Part shown: in pieces, positions 25,070 to 32,537 of the stretch | Layout of the letters: each line of letters begins with the position of its first letter | How positions within the stretch are numbered: position 1 is the first letter of the stretch | Source: Syntrophaceae bacterium UBA6112 | Lineage (GTDB): Bacteria > Desulfobacterota > Syntrophia > Syntrophales > UBA5619 | DNA: 43,869 bases | Direction: 5' to 3' | Assembly (NCBI GenBank): GCA_002423465.1 | Contig: DIWG01000062.1 | Span: 1 to 43,869, forward strand | Notes under the pieces: model-generated | Database searches by the model: none | What the model was told of the DNA's origin: nothing | The model's input: only the letters and a program-made list of their open reading frames with translations | Made by a program: the position numbers and the translations under genes

Positions 25070-25135
25070 CAGAGTTTTCTGAACATTCGAGAAAATGCGA
25101 ATTTTTTAACTGAAACGGAAAGGATTTCGAAAAAC

Positions 25136-26959
25136 ATGAATTCTCGTGAACGTGTTCTTGCCGTACTGAAAGGTCAGATCCCTGATCGGGTTCCATGGAT
25201 TGAAAATTATGTCTCAAACGAGGTCATGGCTGGGTTGCTTGGACATGAGAATTTTGTACATGCCACTTACTCTCAGAAGATAGAGCGTCCTGGGATGATC
25301 AGAGTGCCGCCCGAAATCCACAAGATTGTTCCCATCGATAATATCAGTTATGATTTGGCGCCACCTCGATTTGCGAAAACGGAGAGAATCGGCGGTCACG
25401 ATTGCATTACAGAGGGACTCATAAAAGAAAGAGAAGACCTTCGACTGCTTGATGCCCTTCCAGATCCTGACAGCGAATCTCTGTATGAACCGGCCGAGGA
25501 GTTTCTGAAAAAATACAAAGATGACCTGGCTGCCATTGCGACAGTGCGAACCGGTCCAGGGAATACCTATCTGTCAATGGGAATAGATTGGTTCTGCACC
25601 AAAATTGTAACCGAACCGGACCTTGTAAAAGAGATACTTTGGCGCTTCAGCAATTGGAGCCGCCGAGTAGCTAAAAACATGCAGGAACTTCCCTTTGATC
25701 TATTTTTCATACCGGATGACATCGGTTTCGGCCACGCTCCCATGATTTCAGCCGAACACTTTCGTGAGTTCTGTGTCCCGGTCATGCGAAACGTTATTGA
25801 GGTGATGAAGTTACCCTCAATCTACCACAGTGATGGCAACATTATGCCTCTCATGGAAGAAATCATCGGCCTAGGCGTAGCGGGGATCGCAAATATGGAA
25901 CCCGGTCCAATGAACATTGATGAGGTAAAGCGACTCTATGGTAACAGGGTGACCATTGTCGGCAATATAGATTTGCACTACACCCTGACCAAGGGAACCC
26001 CTGAAGAGACCGCCGAAGAAGTTAAAAAAAGAATCGATTCACTGGCCCCGGGGGGGAGGTATATTCTCGCAAGTGCAAATTCTCTGCCCAATTACGTGAA
26101 GCCCGCCAATGTACGCGCTATGGGTGAGACCCTTCTCAAATACGGCGTTTATACAGATGAAGAGCGAAAGCGGATGCAGCCCCCCGCCTCCCGCCGTATC
26201 GTGACAACGTCAAAAGGCGAAAAAGACAAAACCTTGATAGAGCCGGCCGAAACACAAGATCAACCGAGTAAAGGGGATCTGCTTCAAAGTATCCGGTACG
26301 CCGTAACCAAACAGAAAGTAAAAGAGATTGAAGGATTGATCCGAGCCGCTTTGGCTGCGAACTTCGATCCGGCTCAAATTATCAATGATGGCCTGATCCA
26401 AGCGATGGATGTGGTCGGAAAGGACTTCGCTGCTAACAAGATCTTCGTCCCTGAAATGATGGTTTCGGCAATGACAATGAAGAGCGGACTCGACCTGCTG
26501 AAACCGATGTTGAAAGAGACAGAGACCTCCTTCCGTGGACGCATCATGATTGCCACGGTTAAAGGGGATCTGCACGATATCGGCAAGAACATTGTCGGAA
26601 TGATGCTGGAAGGAGCTGGGTTTGAAGTAATCGATATAGGAATCAACGTAGACGGTTCCATCATACTTGCCAAAATCGATCAAGCCAAGCCCGCAATTTT
26701 GGGACTCTCGTCGTTGCTCACCACCACAATGCCGGAAATGGAAAGGATCGTGCAGCTTCTGAATGCGCAAGGTGTCAGACAGAGTGTAAAGGTCATCGTC
26801 GGCGGAGCTCCCCTTAATGCCAAGTTTGCGCAGGAGATAGGCGCGGATGGCTACGGAGCGGATGCTGCTTCAGCTGTCGATCTGTGCCGTCGGCTGATGG
26901 GGTCATCAGAGGTCCAGAGCTCGACCCGAAGCGGTCACTCGGGGCAGGCTTACTTTTGA
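25136..26959 (+). CDS. UroD-like methyltransferase fused to a corrinoid-binding domain
   Basis: A 607-residue two-part cytosolic protein. Residues 1-345 are a UroD/MtaA-like TIM barrel with the YHSDGN segment (230-235), NMEPGPMN, and VGNIDLHYTL. Residues 378-590 are a methyltransferase corrinoid protein of MtaC/MtbC type: a helical cap (378-465) and the B12 domain with Gly-Asp478-Leu-His480-Asp-Ile-Gly483, GLSSLLTTT and IVGGAP. His480 should be the lower cobalt ligand. Usually the methyltransferase and corrinoid protein are separate polypeptides. In the barrel the zinc motif of MtaA (HxC...C) is replaced by HSDG, so metal use may differ. With the LacI regulator and TRAP genes upstream, demethylation of an imported methylated or methoxylated acid is a reasonable inference; the methyl donor is unknown. 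Confidence 0.85.
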   Translation: MNSRERVLAVLKGQIPDRVPWIENYVSNEVMAGLLGHENFVHATYSQKIERPGMIRVPPEIHKIVPIDNISYDLAPPRFAKTERIGGHDCITEGLIKEREDLRLLDALPDPDSESLYEPAEEFLKKYKDDLAAIATVRTGPGNTYLSMGIDWFCTKIVTEPDLVKEILWRFSNWSRRVAKNMQELPFDLFFIPDDIGFGHAPMISAEHFREFCVPVMRNVIEVMKLPSIYHSDGNIMPLMEEIIGLGVAGIANMEPGPMNIDEVKRLYGNRVTIVGNIDLHYTLTKGTPEETAEEVKKRIDSLAPGGRYILASANSLPNYVKPANVRAMGETLLKYGVYTDEERKRMQPPASRRIVTTSKGEKDKTLIEPAETQDQPSKGDLLQSIRYAVTKQKVKEIEGLIRAALAANFDPAQIINDGLIQAMDVVGKDFAANKIFVPEMMVSAMTMKSGLDLLKPMLKETETSFRGRIMIATVKGDLHDIGKNIVGMMLEGAGFEVIDIGINVDGSIILAKIDQAKPAILGLSSLLTTTMPEMERIVQLLNAQGVRQSVKVIVGGAPLNAKFAQEIGADGYGADAASAVDLCRRLMGSSEVQSSTRSGHSGQAYF

Positions 26960-27085
26960 TTTACGACGCAATACTAATGGCTGTTAGCTCTCTCCTACAC
27001 TCTTACTTGGATGACTTTTGTCCTGTTCGGTTACTCTCACTTTGCTTGGAGTGGACATCATCCTCTGTTTCTAGGTGAAAATGTT

Positions 27086-27133
27086 CCGGGAAGAATCGGG
27101 GAAGACAAACATCTGCATCCCGACCCTTCCCGG
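27086..27133. terminator. Stem-loop between convergent genes
   Basis: Arms at 27086-27100 and 27119-27133 pair over 15 bases with one two-base internal mismatch and an 18-base loop. It lies between the methyltransferase gene (ending 26959, +) and the acyl-CoA ligase gene (ending 27161, -). This position fits a bidirectional terminator, but neither side has a convincing T-run. Confidence 0.4.
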
Positions 27134-27160
27134 TTATCGCTGGTTATCCTTTCCCCGGGT

Positions 27161-28717
27161 TCAGTTCACCCGCCGCTCCCTGCCGGCCCAGTAGAAATCC
27201 TTGATAGCCCGTTTGGCGATCTTGCCGTTGGGATTCTTCGGCAGCTCCGGCACGAAGTCGACGGACCGCGGCTTCTTGAAACTGGACAGAGCCCCTTCGC
27301 AATGGGCAATCAGGGCCTCCGCCGTGACCTCGGCCCCCGGCTTCAGCACCACGACCGCCTTGATCGCCTCCCCCCATTTCTCGTCGGGAACCGCCAGGAC
27401 GCAGGCCTCGAATACGGCGGGGTGGGTGTAAAGAACATTTTCCACCTCCGACGGATAGACGTTGAATCCGCCCGAGATGATCATGTCCTTTTTCCGGTCG
27501 ACGATGTAGATGTACCCCGCTTCGTCCACCTTGGCCATGTCGCTGGAGTGGATCCATCCGTCCCTGATCGTTTCCGCCGTCAACTCGGGGTCCCGGTAGT
27601 ATCCCTGCATGATGTCGGGCCCTCGAACAATGATCTCTCCCATCTCGCCCGTCTTCACGTCATGGCCCTCCTCGTCGACCACCCGGACTTCCGTGTCGAA
27701 AACCGGCCGGCCGCAGGAGGAGAGACGGGCCGGACAGTTTTTCAGGGCCTCCACATGTTCACTGGCCGTCAAGATCGAAACGAAGGAGGTCGTTTCGCTC
27801 ATGCCGTAGCCCTGGGAGAGGATGGGGCCGAAGAGGGCGATGGCCTGCTCGACCACCGCCGGCGAGATGGGGGCCGCGCCGTAGAAAATGCCCTTGAGGC
27901 TGCTCAGGTCGTACTGGCGGACGCCGGGATGAGCCAGGATCATGTGGATCATCGCCGGCACCAGCATGGTGTAGTTTGCCCTTTCCCGCTGGATGGTTTC
28001 CAGGAGCAGTTGGATGTCGAAACGGCCGACGATGACATTGCAGGCGCCGGTGAACATCACGGGCATCAGGAGCATGCCGCTGGCGTGCGTGATGGGGCCC
28101 ACGTGGACGAAGATGTCCCCCGGCCGCAGGCGGACATCGGGAAACATCAGGGCCTTGCGGATCATGGCCAGCCGGTTCCCGTAGCTCTGCATGATGCCCT
28201 TGAGCTTGCCCGTTGTCCCCGAGCTGTAGGTCAGGACCGCCAGATCGTTCAGTTCAACCTCCACGTCCGGCATCTCATCCCGGCCGGATGCCAGCAGAGC
28301 CTCATAGCCGACCTTCCCTTCCAGGGGTGCATCGAGGCAGATGAAGTGGCTGACCGTCTCCATCGCCACGGAGTGGGACAGGATCGCCTCGCCGTGTTTG
28401 CCATCGGTGATGAACGCCCTGACTTCGGCATTGTTGAGTATCTCGACGGCCTCGGCCGCGGAAAGCCGGGCGTTGATCGGGATGCGCACCATGCCGGCCT
28501 TGTAGCAGGCCACTTCCGTTTCCACGATCTCCGGGCGGTTCCAGGATTGGATGGCGACACGGTCGCCCCTTTTGAGCCCCAGGCCGGACAAACCCTGGGC
28601 CAGGCGGTTTGTCCGCAGATCTAATTCCCCATAGGTGAATTTCTTTTCTCCGAAAATCAGGGCGGTGCTGTTGCGGAAATGGCAGGCGCTCCGGGAGATG
28701 TACCTTCCTAAATTCAT
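27161..28717 (-). CDS. AMP-forming acyl-CoA ligase (long-chain/aryl-CoA synthetase family)
   Basis: A 518-residue ANL-superfamily ligase that activates a carboxylic acid with ATP and CoA. The P-loop YSSGTTGKLKG is at 164-174. YGMSETTS, the GYY...DGWIHSSD segment with the ATP-ribose Asp, the hinge VDRKKDMIISGGFNVYP, and the C-terminal catalytic Lys499 in NGKIAK are all intact. AAGGAGG precedes the ATG. The ATG overlaps the stop of the SDR gene by four bases (ATGA), so the two are translationally coupled. The acyl substrate is not evident. By context a beta-keto acid made by the biotin-dependent enzyme encoded in the same set is a candidate. Confidence 0.92.
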   Translation of the reverse strand: MNLGRYISRSACHFRNSTALIFGEKKFTYGELDLRTNRLAQGLSGLGLKRGDRVAIQSWNRPEIVETEVACYKAGMVRIPINARLSAAEAVEILNNAEVRAFITDGKHGEAILSHSVAMETVSHFICLDAPLEGKVGYEALLASGRDEMPDVEVELNDLAVLTYSSGTTGKLKGIMQSYGNRLAMIRKALMFPDVRLRPGDIFVHVGPITHASGMLLMPVMFTGACNVIVGRFDIQLLLETIQRERANYTMLVPAMIHMILAHPGVRQYDLSSLKGIFYGAAPISPAVVEQAIALFGPILSQGYGMSETTSFVSILTASEHVEALKNCPARLSSCGRPVFDTEVRVVDEEGHDVKTGEMGEIIVRGPDIMQGYYRDPELTAETIRDGWIHSSDMAKVDEAGYIYIVDRKKDMIISGGFNVYPSEVENVLYTHPAVFEACVLAVPDEKWGEAIKAVVVLKPGAEVTAEALIAHCEGALSSFKKPRSVDFVPELPKNPNGKIAKRAIKDFYWAGRERRVN

Positions 28718-29514
28718 AATGCCTCCTTCGATTTATTCAGATTGCGGATCATCATCCAGTCGTAAAGGGCGGGAGACAGCGTGAACAGCAGGCGGGAGAT
28801 TTTTCCCACGGCCGTAAGGACCACCCATCTTTTTCGGTTCATGACCCCGTCGTAAACGGCCTCGGCCACGAGGTCGGGTGATGATTCTTTTCCATATTGG
28901 GTCCGGGGGTCCTTGGCCGGTCCCCCGTTTCCGGCCAGAGCCCGGCTCTGGAGATTGGTTTTCGTGAAGCCGGGGCAGACGATGAGGACGTGGACGCCGG
29001 CCTCCTTCAGCTCCGCCCGCAGGGTGTCGAAGAGACCGTGGAGAGCGTGCTTGCTGGCGCAGTACCCCGTCCTGCCCAGCACGGGGGCAAATCCCGCGAT
29101 GCTGGAGATGACCACGATCGACCCCTTTCTGGCCGTCAGGCTTGACAGGGCCGCCTTGGTGCAGTTGACGTAACCGAAGAAATTCACATCCATGACTTTT
29201 CGCAGAACCGAGACGCTGCAGTCGGCAAAGGGCGCCCGCAACGTGGTGCCGGCGCAGTTGACGAGGACGTCGATGCCGCCCCAGTGCCCCACGACCTCTG
29301 CCATGGCCCGGGCACAGGATTCTTCCCCGGTGACGTCGCAGAGGATAGGCAGGGCCCCCTGTCCCTGCGCCTGGAGCGCCTCCGTTTGCGCCTTCAAGGC
29401 TGCTTCATCCCGGTCCAGCAGAGCGATTTTCGCCTTTTCCCGGGCGAACCGCCGGCAGATGGCCGCCCCGATGCCGCTGGCCGCGCCTGTCACCACAACG
29501 ATCCTGTCTTTCAT
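28714..29514 (-). CDS. Short-chain dehydrogenase/reductase (SDR)
   Basis: A 266-residue SDR. TGAASGIG at 9-16 binds the cofactor; NCAG, the Ser of VISSIAG and the YCASK catalytic Tyr/Lys are present. The C-terminal third (after TNLQSRAL) is extended and basic, resembling membrane-associated DHRS7-like reductases. The start at 29514 lies 4 bases after the biotin carboxylase stop, with a weak GGATGA as ribosome binding site; an in-frame ATG at 29526 overlapping that stop is an alternative. Coupled to the ligase gene downstream. It may oxidise a secondary alcohol to the ketone used by the carboxylase, but direction and substrate are inference. Confidence 0.88.
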   Translation of the reverse strand: MKDRIVVVTGAASGIGAAICRRFAREKAKIALLDRDEAALKAQTEALQAQGQGALPILCDVTGEESCARAMAEVVGHWGGIDVLVNCAGTTLRAPFADCSVSVLRKVMDVNFFGYVNCTKAALSSLTARKGSIVVISSIAGFAPVLGRTGYCASKHALHGLFDTLRAELKEAGVHVLIVCPGFTKTNLQSRALAGNGGPAKDPRTQYGKESSPDLVAEAVYDGVMNRKRWVVLTAVGKISRLLFTLSPALYDWMMIRNLNKSKEAL

Positions 29515-29518
29515 ATTC

Positions 29519-31015
29519 TCATCCATTTTGGAGAAACACCTTCTCCAGCCAGCCGGTGTTGATCTTCCCGGCACGATACGCCTCGTCCGTCAGGATCCGG
29601 CGGTGGAGCGGTATCGTGGTTTCCACGCCGGCGATCCGGAAATGCGAAAGGGCGGTTTGCATTCTTTCAATGGCCTCCCGGCGATCTTTTCCGTGAACGA
29701 TGATTTTCGCCAGCAGCGAATCGTAGAAGGGAGGCACGACATAACCTGCGTAACAATGGCTGTCCACGCGGACGAGGGGGGCATCGGGCGTCTGCCACTT
29801 GGTGATCCGGCCGGGTGAAGGGGCAAACTGGTTCTCCGGCGACTCGGCGTTGATCCGGCATTCGATGGCATGCCCCCGGGTGGTGATGTCCGCCTGAGAA
29901 TAGCCAAGCGGCTCCCCTCCGGCAATCCGGATCTGCTCCTTGATCAGGTCCAGGCCGGTGACCATCTCCGTCACCGGATGCTCAACCTGGATGCGGGTAT
30001 TCATCTCCAGGAAGTAGAACCGGCCGGAATCCTGGTCGAGAATGAATTCCACGGTGCCGGCGCTTTCATAGCGGATCCGCCGGGCAATCAGAAGGGCCGC
30101 TTCGCAAACCGCCTGTCGTTGATCGGGCGAAAGGACCGTTGAAGGGGATTCTTCCAGGACCTTCTGGTAACGTCTCTGCAGGGAACAATCGCGCTCGAAG
30201 AGGTGGATGATGTTCCCGTGGCTATCCCCCAGAACCTGCACCTCGATGTGCCGCGCATTGGGCACGTAACGCTCGACGTACAAACGGTCATCGCCGAAAG
30301 CGGCACCGGCCTCGGCGGAGGCTTCGTTGAACAGGCACTGGAGTTCTTCGGGGCCCTGCAGAATCTTCATCCCTCGCCCCCCACCTCCGGCGGCGGCCTT
30401 CAGGAGCAGGGGGTACCCGGTCTTCTCGGCGAATTGAGCGGCTTCCTGAAGATTCCTGACCAGGCGGGACCCGGGGATGACCGGGATGTCCAGAGACGAG
30501 GCCATCTCCCTGGCAAAGAGCTTGTCGCCCATCTGCCGGATATGCAACGGCCGCGGACCGATGAAGATCAGCCCCTGTTTTGCGCAGGCATCCGCAAAAT
30601 CCGGGCGCTCCGCCAAAAAACCGTATCCCGGATGAACGGCGCTTGCCCCGGCGCCAAGGGCCGCTTGGACAACCGTCGGAATGTCCAGATAGCTTTTCTT
30701 CGCCTGGGCCGGGCCGATGCACAGGACCCGGTCCGCCATCTTTGCGGGCAGGCTTTCCCGGTCCGCTTCCGAAACGGCCGCAATGGCCTCGATCCCAAGC
30801 TCCCGGCAGGCGCGGATCACGCGAACGGCGATCTCGCCGCGGTTGGCCACGAGAACGCTTCTGATTTTCCCCGGCCGCCGGGATTCCCCCTGGTCCCTGC
30901 CCTGCCTTTTCAAATCCAGGATCAGGGATCCCATGCGCAGATGGAGGGACTCCAGGCGGGACTCCTTCATCCAGGCGATCAGCGACAGGGCGTGGGAATA
31001 TTCTTGCGATTCCAA
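29519..31015 (-). CDS. Biotin carboxylase subunit with AccB-like N-terminal extension
   Basis: A 498-residue biotin carboxylase that charges a biotin carrier using ATP and bicarbonate. The core starts at about residue 52 (SVLVANRGEIAVRVIRACRE). It has the Gly-rich ATP loop (AAAGGGGRGMKI), HIEVQVLGD and EMNTRIQVEHPVTE, so it should be active. The first about 45 residues are unusual: they contain ALSLIAWMKESRLESLHLR, then a Gly and LILDLKR. These match the N-terminal helix/strand module of the carrier protein encoded at 34044 (DVVDIMKIIDESACRELHL, a Gly, and KLDLVK). TTG 31015 is the preferred start, with GAGGAG 6 bases upstream; a TTG at 31033 would overlap the MFS stop. It lies between the MFS transporter and SDR genes, separated from its carrier and carboxyltransferase. 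Confidence 0.9.
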   Translation of the reverse strand: MESQEYSHALSLIAWMKESRLESLHLRMGSLILDLKRQGRDQGESRRPGKIRSVLVANRGEIAVRVIRACRELGIEAIAAVSEADRESLPAKMADRVLCIGPAQAKKSYLDIPTVVQAALGAGASAVHPGYGFLAERPDFADACAKQGLIFIGPRPLHIRQMGDKLFAREMASSLDIPVIPGSRLVRNLQEAAQFAEKTGYPLLLKAAAGGGGRGMKILQGPEELQCLFNEASAEAGAAFGDDRLYVERYVPNARHIEVQVLGDSHGNIIHLFERDCSLQRRYQKVLEESPSTVLSPDQRQAVCEAALLIARRIRYESAGTVEFILDQDSGRFYFLEMNTRIQVEHPVTEMVTGLDLIKEQIRIAGGEPLGYSQADITTRGHAIECRINAESPENQFAPSPGRITKWQTPDAPLVRVDSHCYAGYVVPPFYDSLLAKIIVHGKDRREAIERMQTALSHFRIAGVETTIPLHRRILTDEAYRAGKINTGWLEKVFLQNG

Positions 31016-31025
31016 TGATTTCTCC

Positions 31026-32315
31026 TCATTCAATGGTGAGAGTTACTTTTTCGACCCGGGAAAAATCCTTTTCATAAAAAAAGGATCCCACGAAGAAGAG
31101 CACTGCCGCAAACAGGGCAAAGAAGGGAACGATGGTCATGGCGGTCCGGATGCCGTATCCATCGGAAATGATCCCCACAAAGAGAGGACCCAGTGAGCTT
31201 CCCAGGAGATTCTGGACAATGACGCAGAAACTGTAGGATGTCGCCCGCAATCCGGGGTGAACGACATCCTGCGTCACGGCGATCGCCGCCGGGGAGAAGG
31301 CGCTGGCCGTGACGCCGCCCAAGAGAATCATGTAGTATTGCAGAGGTCCTTCCAAGGCATAAAAGGCGGTGAAGAAGAGGCATGCCGTAACCAAGGAAGA
31401 CAGGGCGGGAAACAGCAGCCGGGCATTCATGCGTCTTTTCCGCCACTGATCAACCAAAAACCCCCCCAAGGGGAAACCGAATATGGCCAGCAGCATGACC
31501 AGGCTGCCCTTGAATGCGGCTTTTTCCATCGGAAGATTCTCGATGCGATTAAAGTAGGTGGGCAACCAACTCAAATAGGACGCCGTGAGAAACATGTTGC
31601 CGGCAAAACCGATGTAGGTCAAAAGCAGCGAGGGTTTTTGGATGAATTCCCGGACGATGTCCCGCTGCTTCATTTTGAGTTTGGTTTCCCTTTCCTGATC
31701 CGCCTTTTTTTCAAGAAGAACGGTCTTGTAGTCGCGGATGAAAAAGAAGAGAATCGCAATGAGAAAACCCGGCAGCGCCACGAGTCCGAATGCATGCCGC
31801 CATCCGTAATGGGCGGCCACCCAACCGCCCACCACAACGCCCAGGGCGCTCCCCAGGGGCAGGGCCGCCGTCCACAGGCCGACGATCATGGATCTCATTT
31901 TCTCCGGAAAAAGGGCGGAAATCAGGGCCGTGCCGCCGGGGGCGTATCCTGCCTCACCCACGCCGATGACCGTCCTGGCAATGAAGAGTTGCGCATAATT
32001 TCCGGTGAAGGCGCAGGCGACCGTGGCCATGCTCCACAATACGGCCATGAAACCGATGCATTTCTTCCGGCTCCACCGGTCGATGACGACCGAAATGGGA
32101 AAGGACAGAATCACGATGGACCAGTAAACCGTGGACACCAGGAGACCGCACTGGGTATCCGACAATCCCCAGTCCTTGATGAGATAGGGGAACAGGGCCA
32201 CCACGACCATTCGGTCGACGTAGTCAAACATGTAGAGTAAAAACAGCAGGCCGAAAACATACCAGGAATAGCCTTTCGACATCATGTATCCGTCCGGGGT
32301 CTTGTTCTGTTCCAT
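31026..32315 (-). CDS. MFS transporter
   Basis: A 429-residue membrane protein with about 12 helices. The loop 2-3 motif (VIDRWSRKK), GVGEAGYAPGGTALIS in helix 4 and GGFLVDQWRKRR between helices 8 and 9 mark an MFS permease of the anion:cation symporter or spinster-like group. GGAGGATG precedes the ATG at 32315. It sits between carboxyltransferase and biotin carboxylase genes, 10 bases before the latter, so it probably imports the substrate of this pathway or exports a product. Substrate is not readable from sequence. Confidence 0.9.
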   Translation of the reverse strand: MEQNKTPDGYMMSKGYSWYVFGLLFLLYMFDYVDRMVVVALFPYLIKDWGLSDTQCGLLVSTVYWSIVILSFPISVVIDRWSRKKCIGFMAVLWSMATVACAFTGNYAQLFIARTVIGVGEAGYAPGGTALISALFPEKMRSMIVGLWTAALPLGSALGVVVGGWVAAHYGWRHAFGLVALPGFLIAILFFFIRDYKTVLLEKKADQERETKLKMKQRDIVREFIQKPSLLLTYIGFAGNMFLTASYLSWLPTYFNRIENLPMEKAAFKGSLVMLLAIFGFPLGGFLVDQWRKRRMNARLLFPALSSLVTACLFFTAFYALEGPLQYYMILLGGVTASAFSPAAIAVTQDVVHPGLRATSYSFCVIVQNLLGSSLGPLFVGIISDGYGIRTAMTIVPFFALFAAVLFFVGSFFYEKDFSRVEKVTLTIE

Positions 32316-32458
32316 TGTGCATCCTCCATGGATTGTTTAGGGGAGCATCGTGGTTCTGATCAAACCCTGCCGTCCGTCTTTTAAGAAATAGACAAACGGA
32401 GAATATACCGATGTGATTGGAGCAAAAATTTTTTCTTGAATCCGCCCACGAGCGCATT

Positions 32459-32525
32459 CCCCGCGGCTTGCTGCGGGGTCAGCGAGTAAAAAGGACCGAA
32501 GATTCTCCGCAGCAAGCTGCGGAGA
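32459..32525. repeat. Paired REP-like palindromes
   Basis: Two short palindromes stand close together: 32459-32478 (CCCCGCGGC-TT-GCTGCGGGG, one G-T pair) and 32504-32525 (TCTCCGCAGC-AA-GCTGCGGAGA, perfect). They also pair with each other over 16 bases with one mismatch. This layout is typical of REP-type repeated extragenic elements. It lies in the 222-base gap between the carboxyltransferase stop and the MFS start and may reduce read-through within the - strand set. Confidence 0.7.
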
Positions 32526-32537
32526 GCTTCAATAGGG

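Noticed and set aside
27011..28624. Long + strand open frame of 537 codons opposite the acyl-CoA ligase gene
   Set aside because: It is antisense to an intact ligase with all family motifs, in GC-rich DNA where such antisense frames are common, and its product has no recognisable fold.
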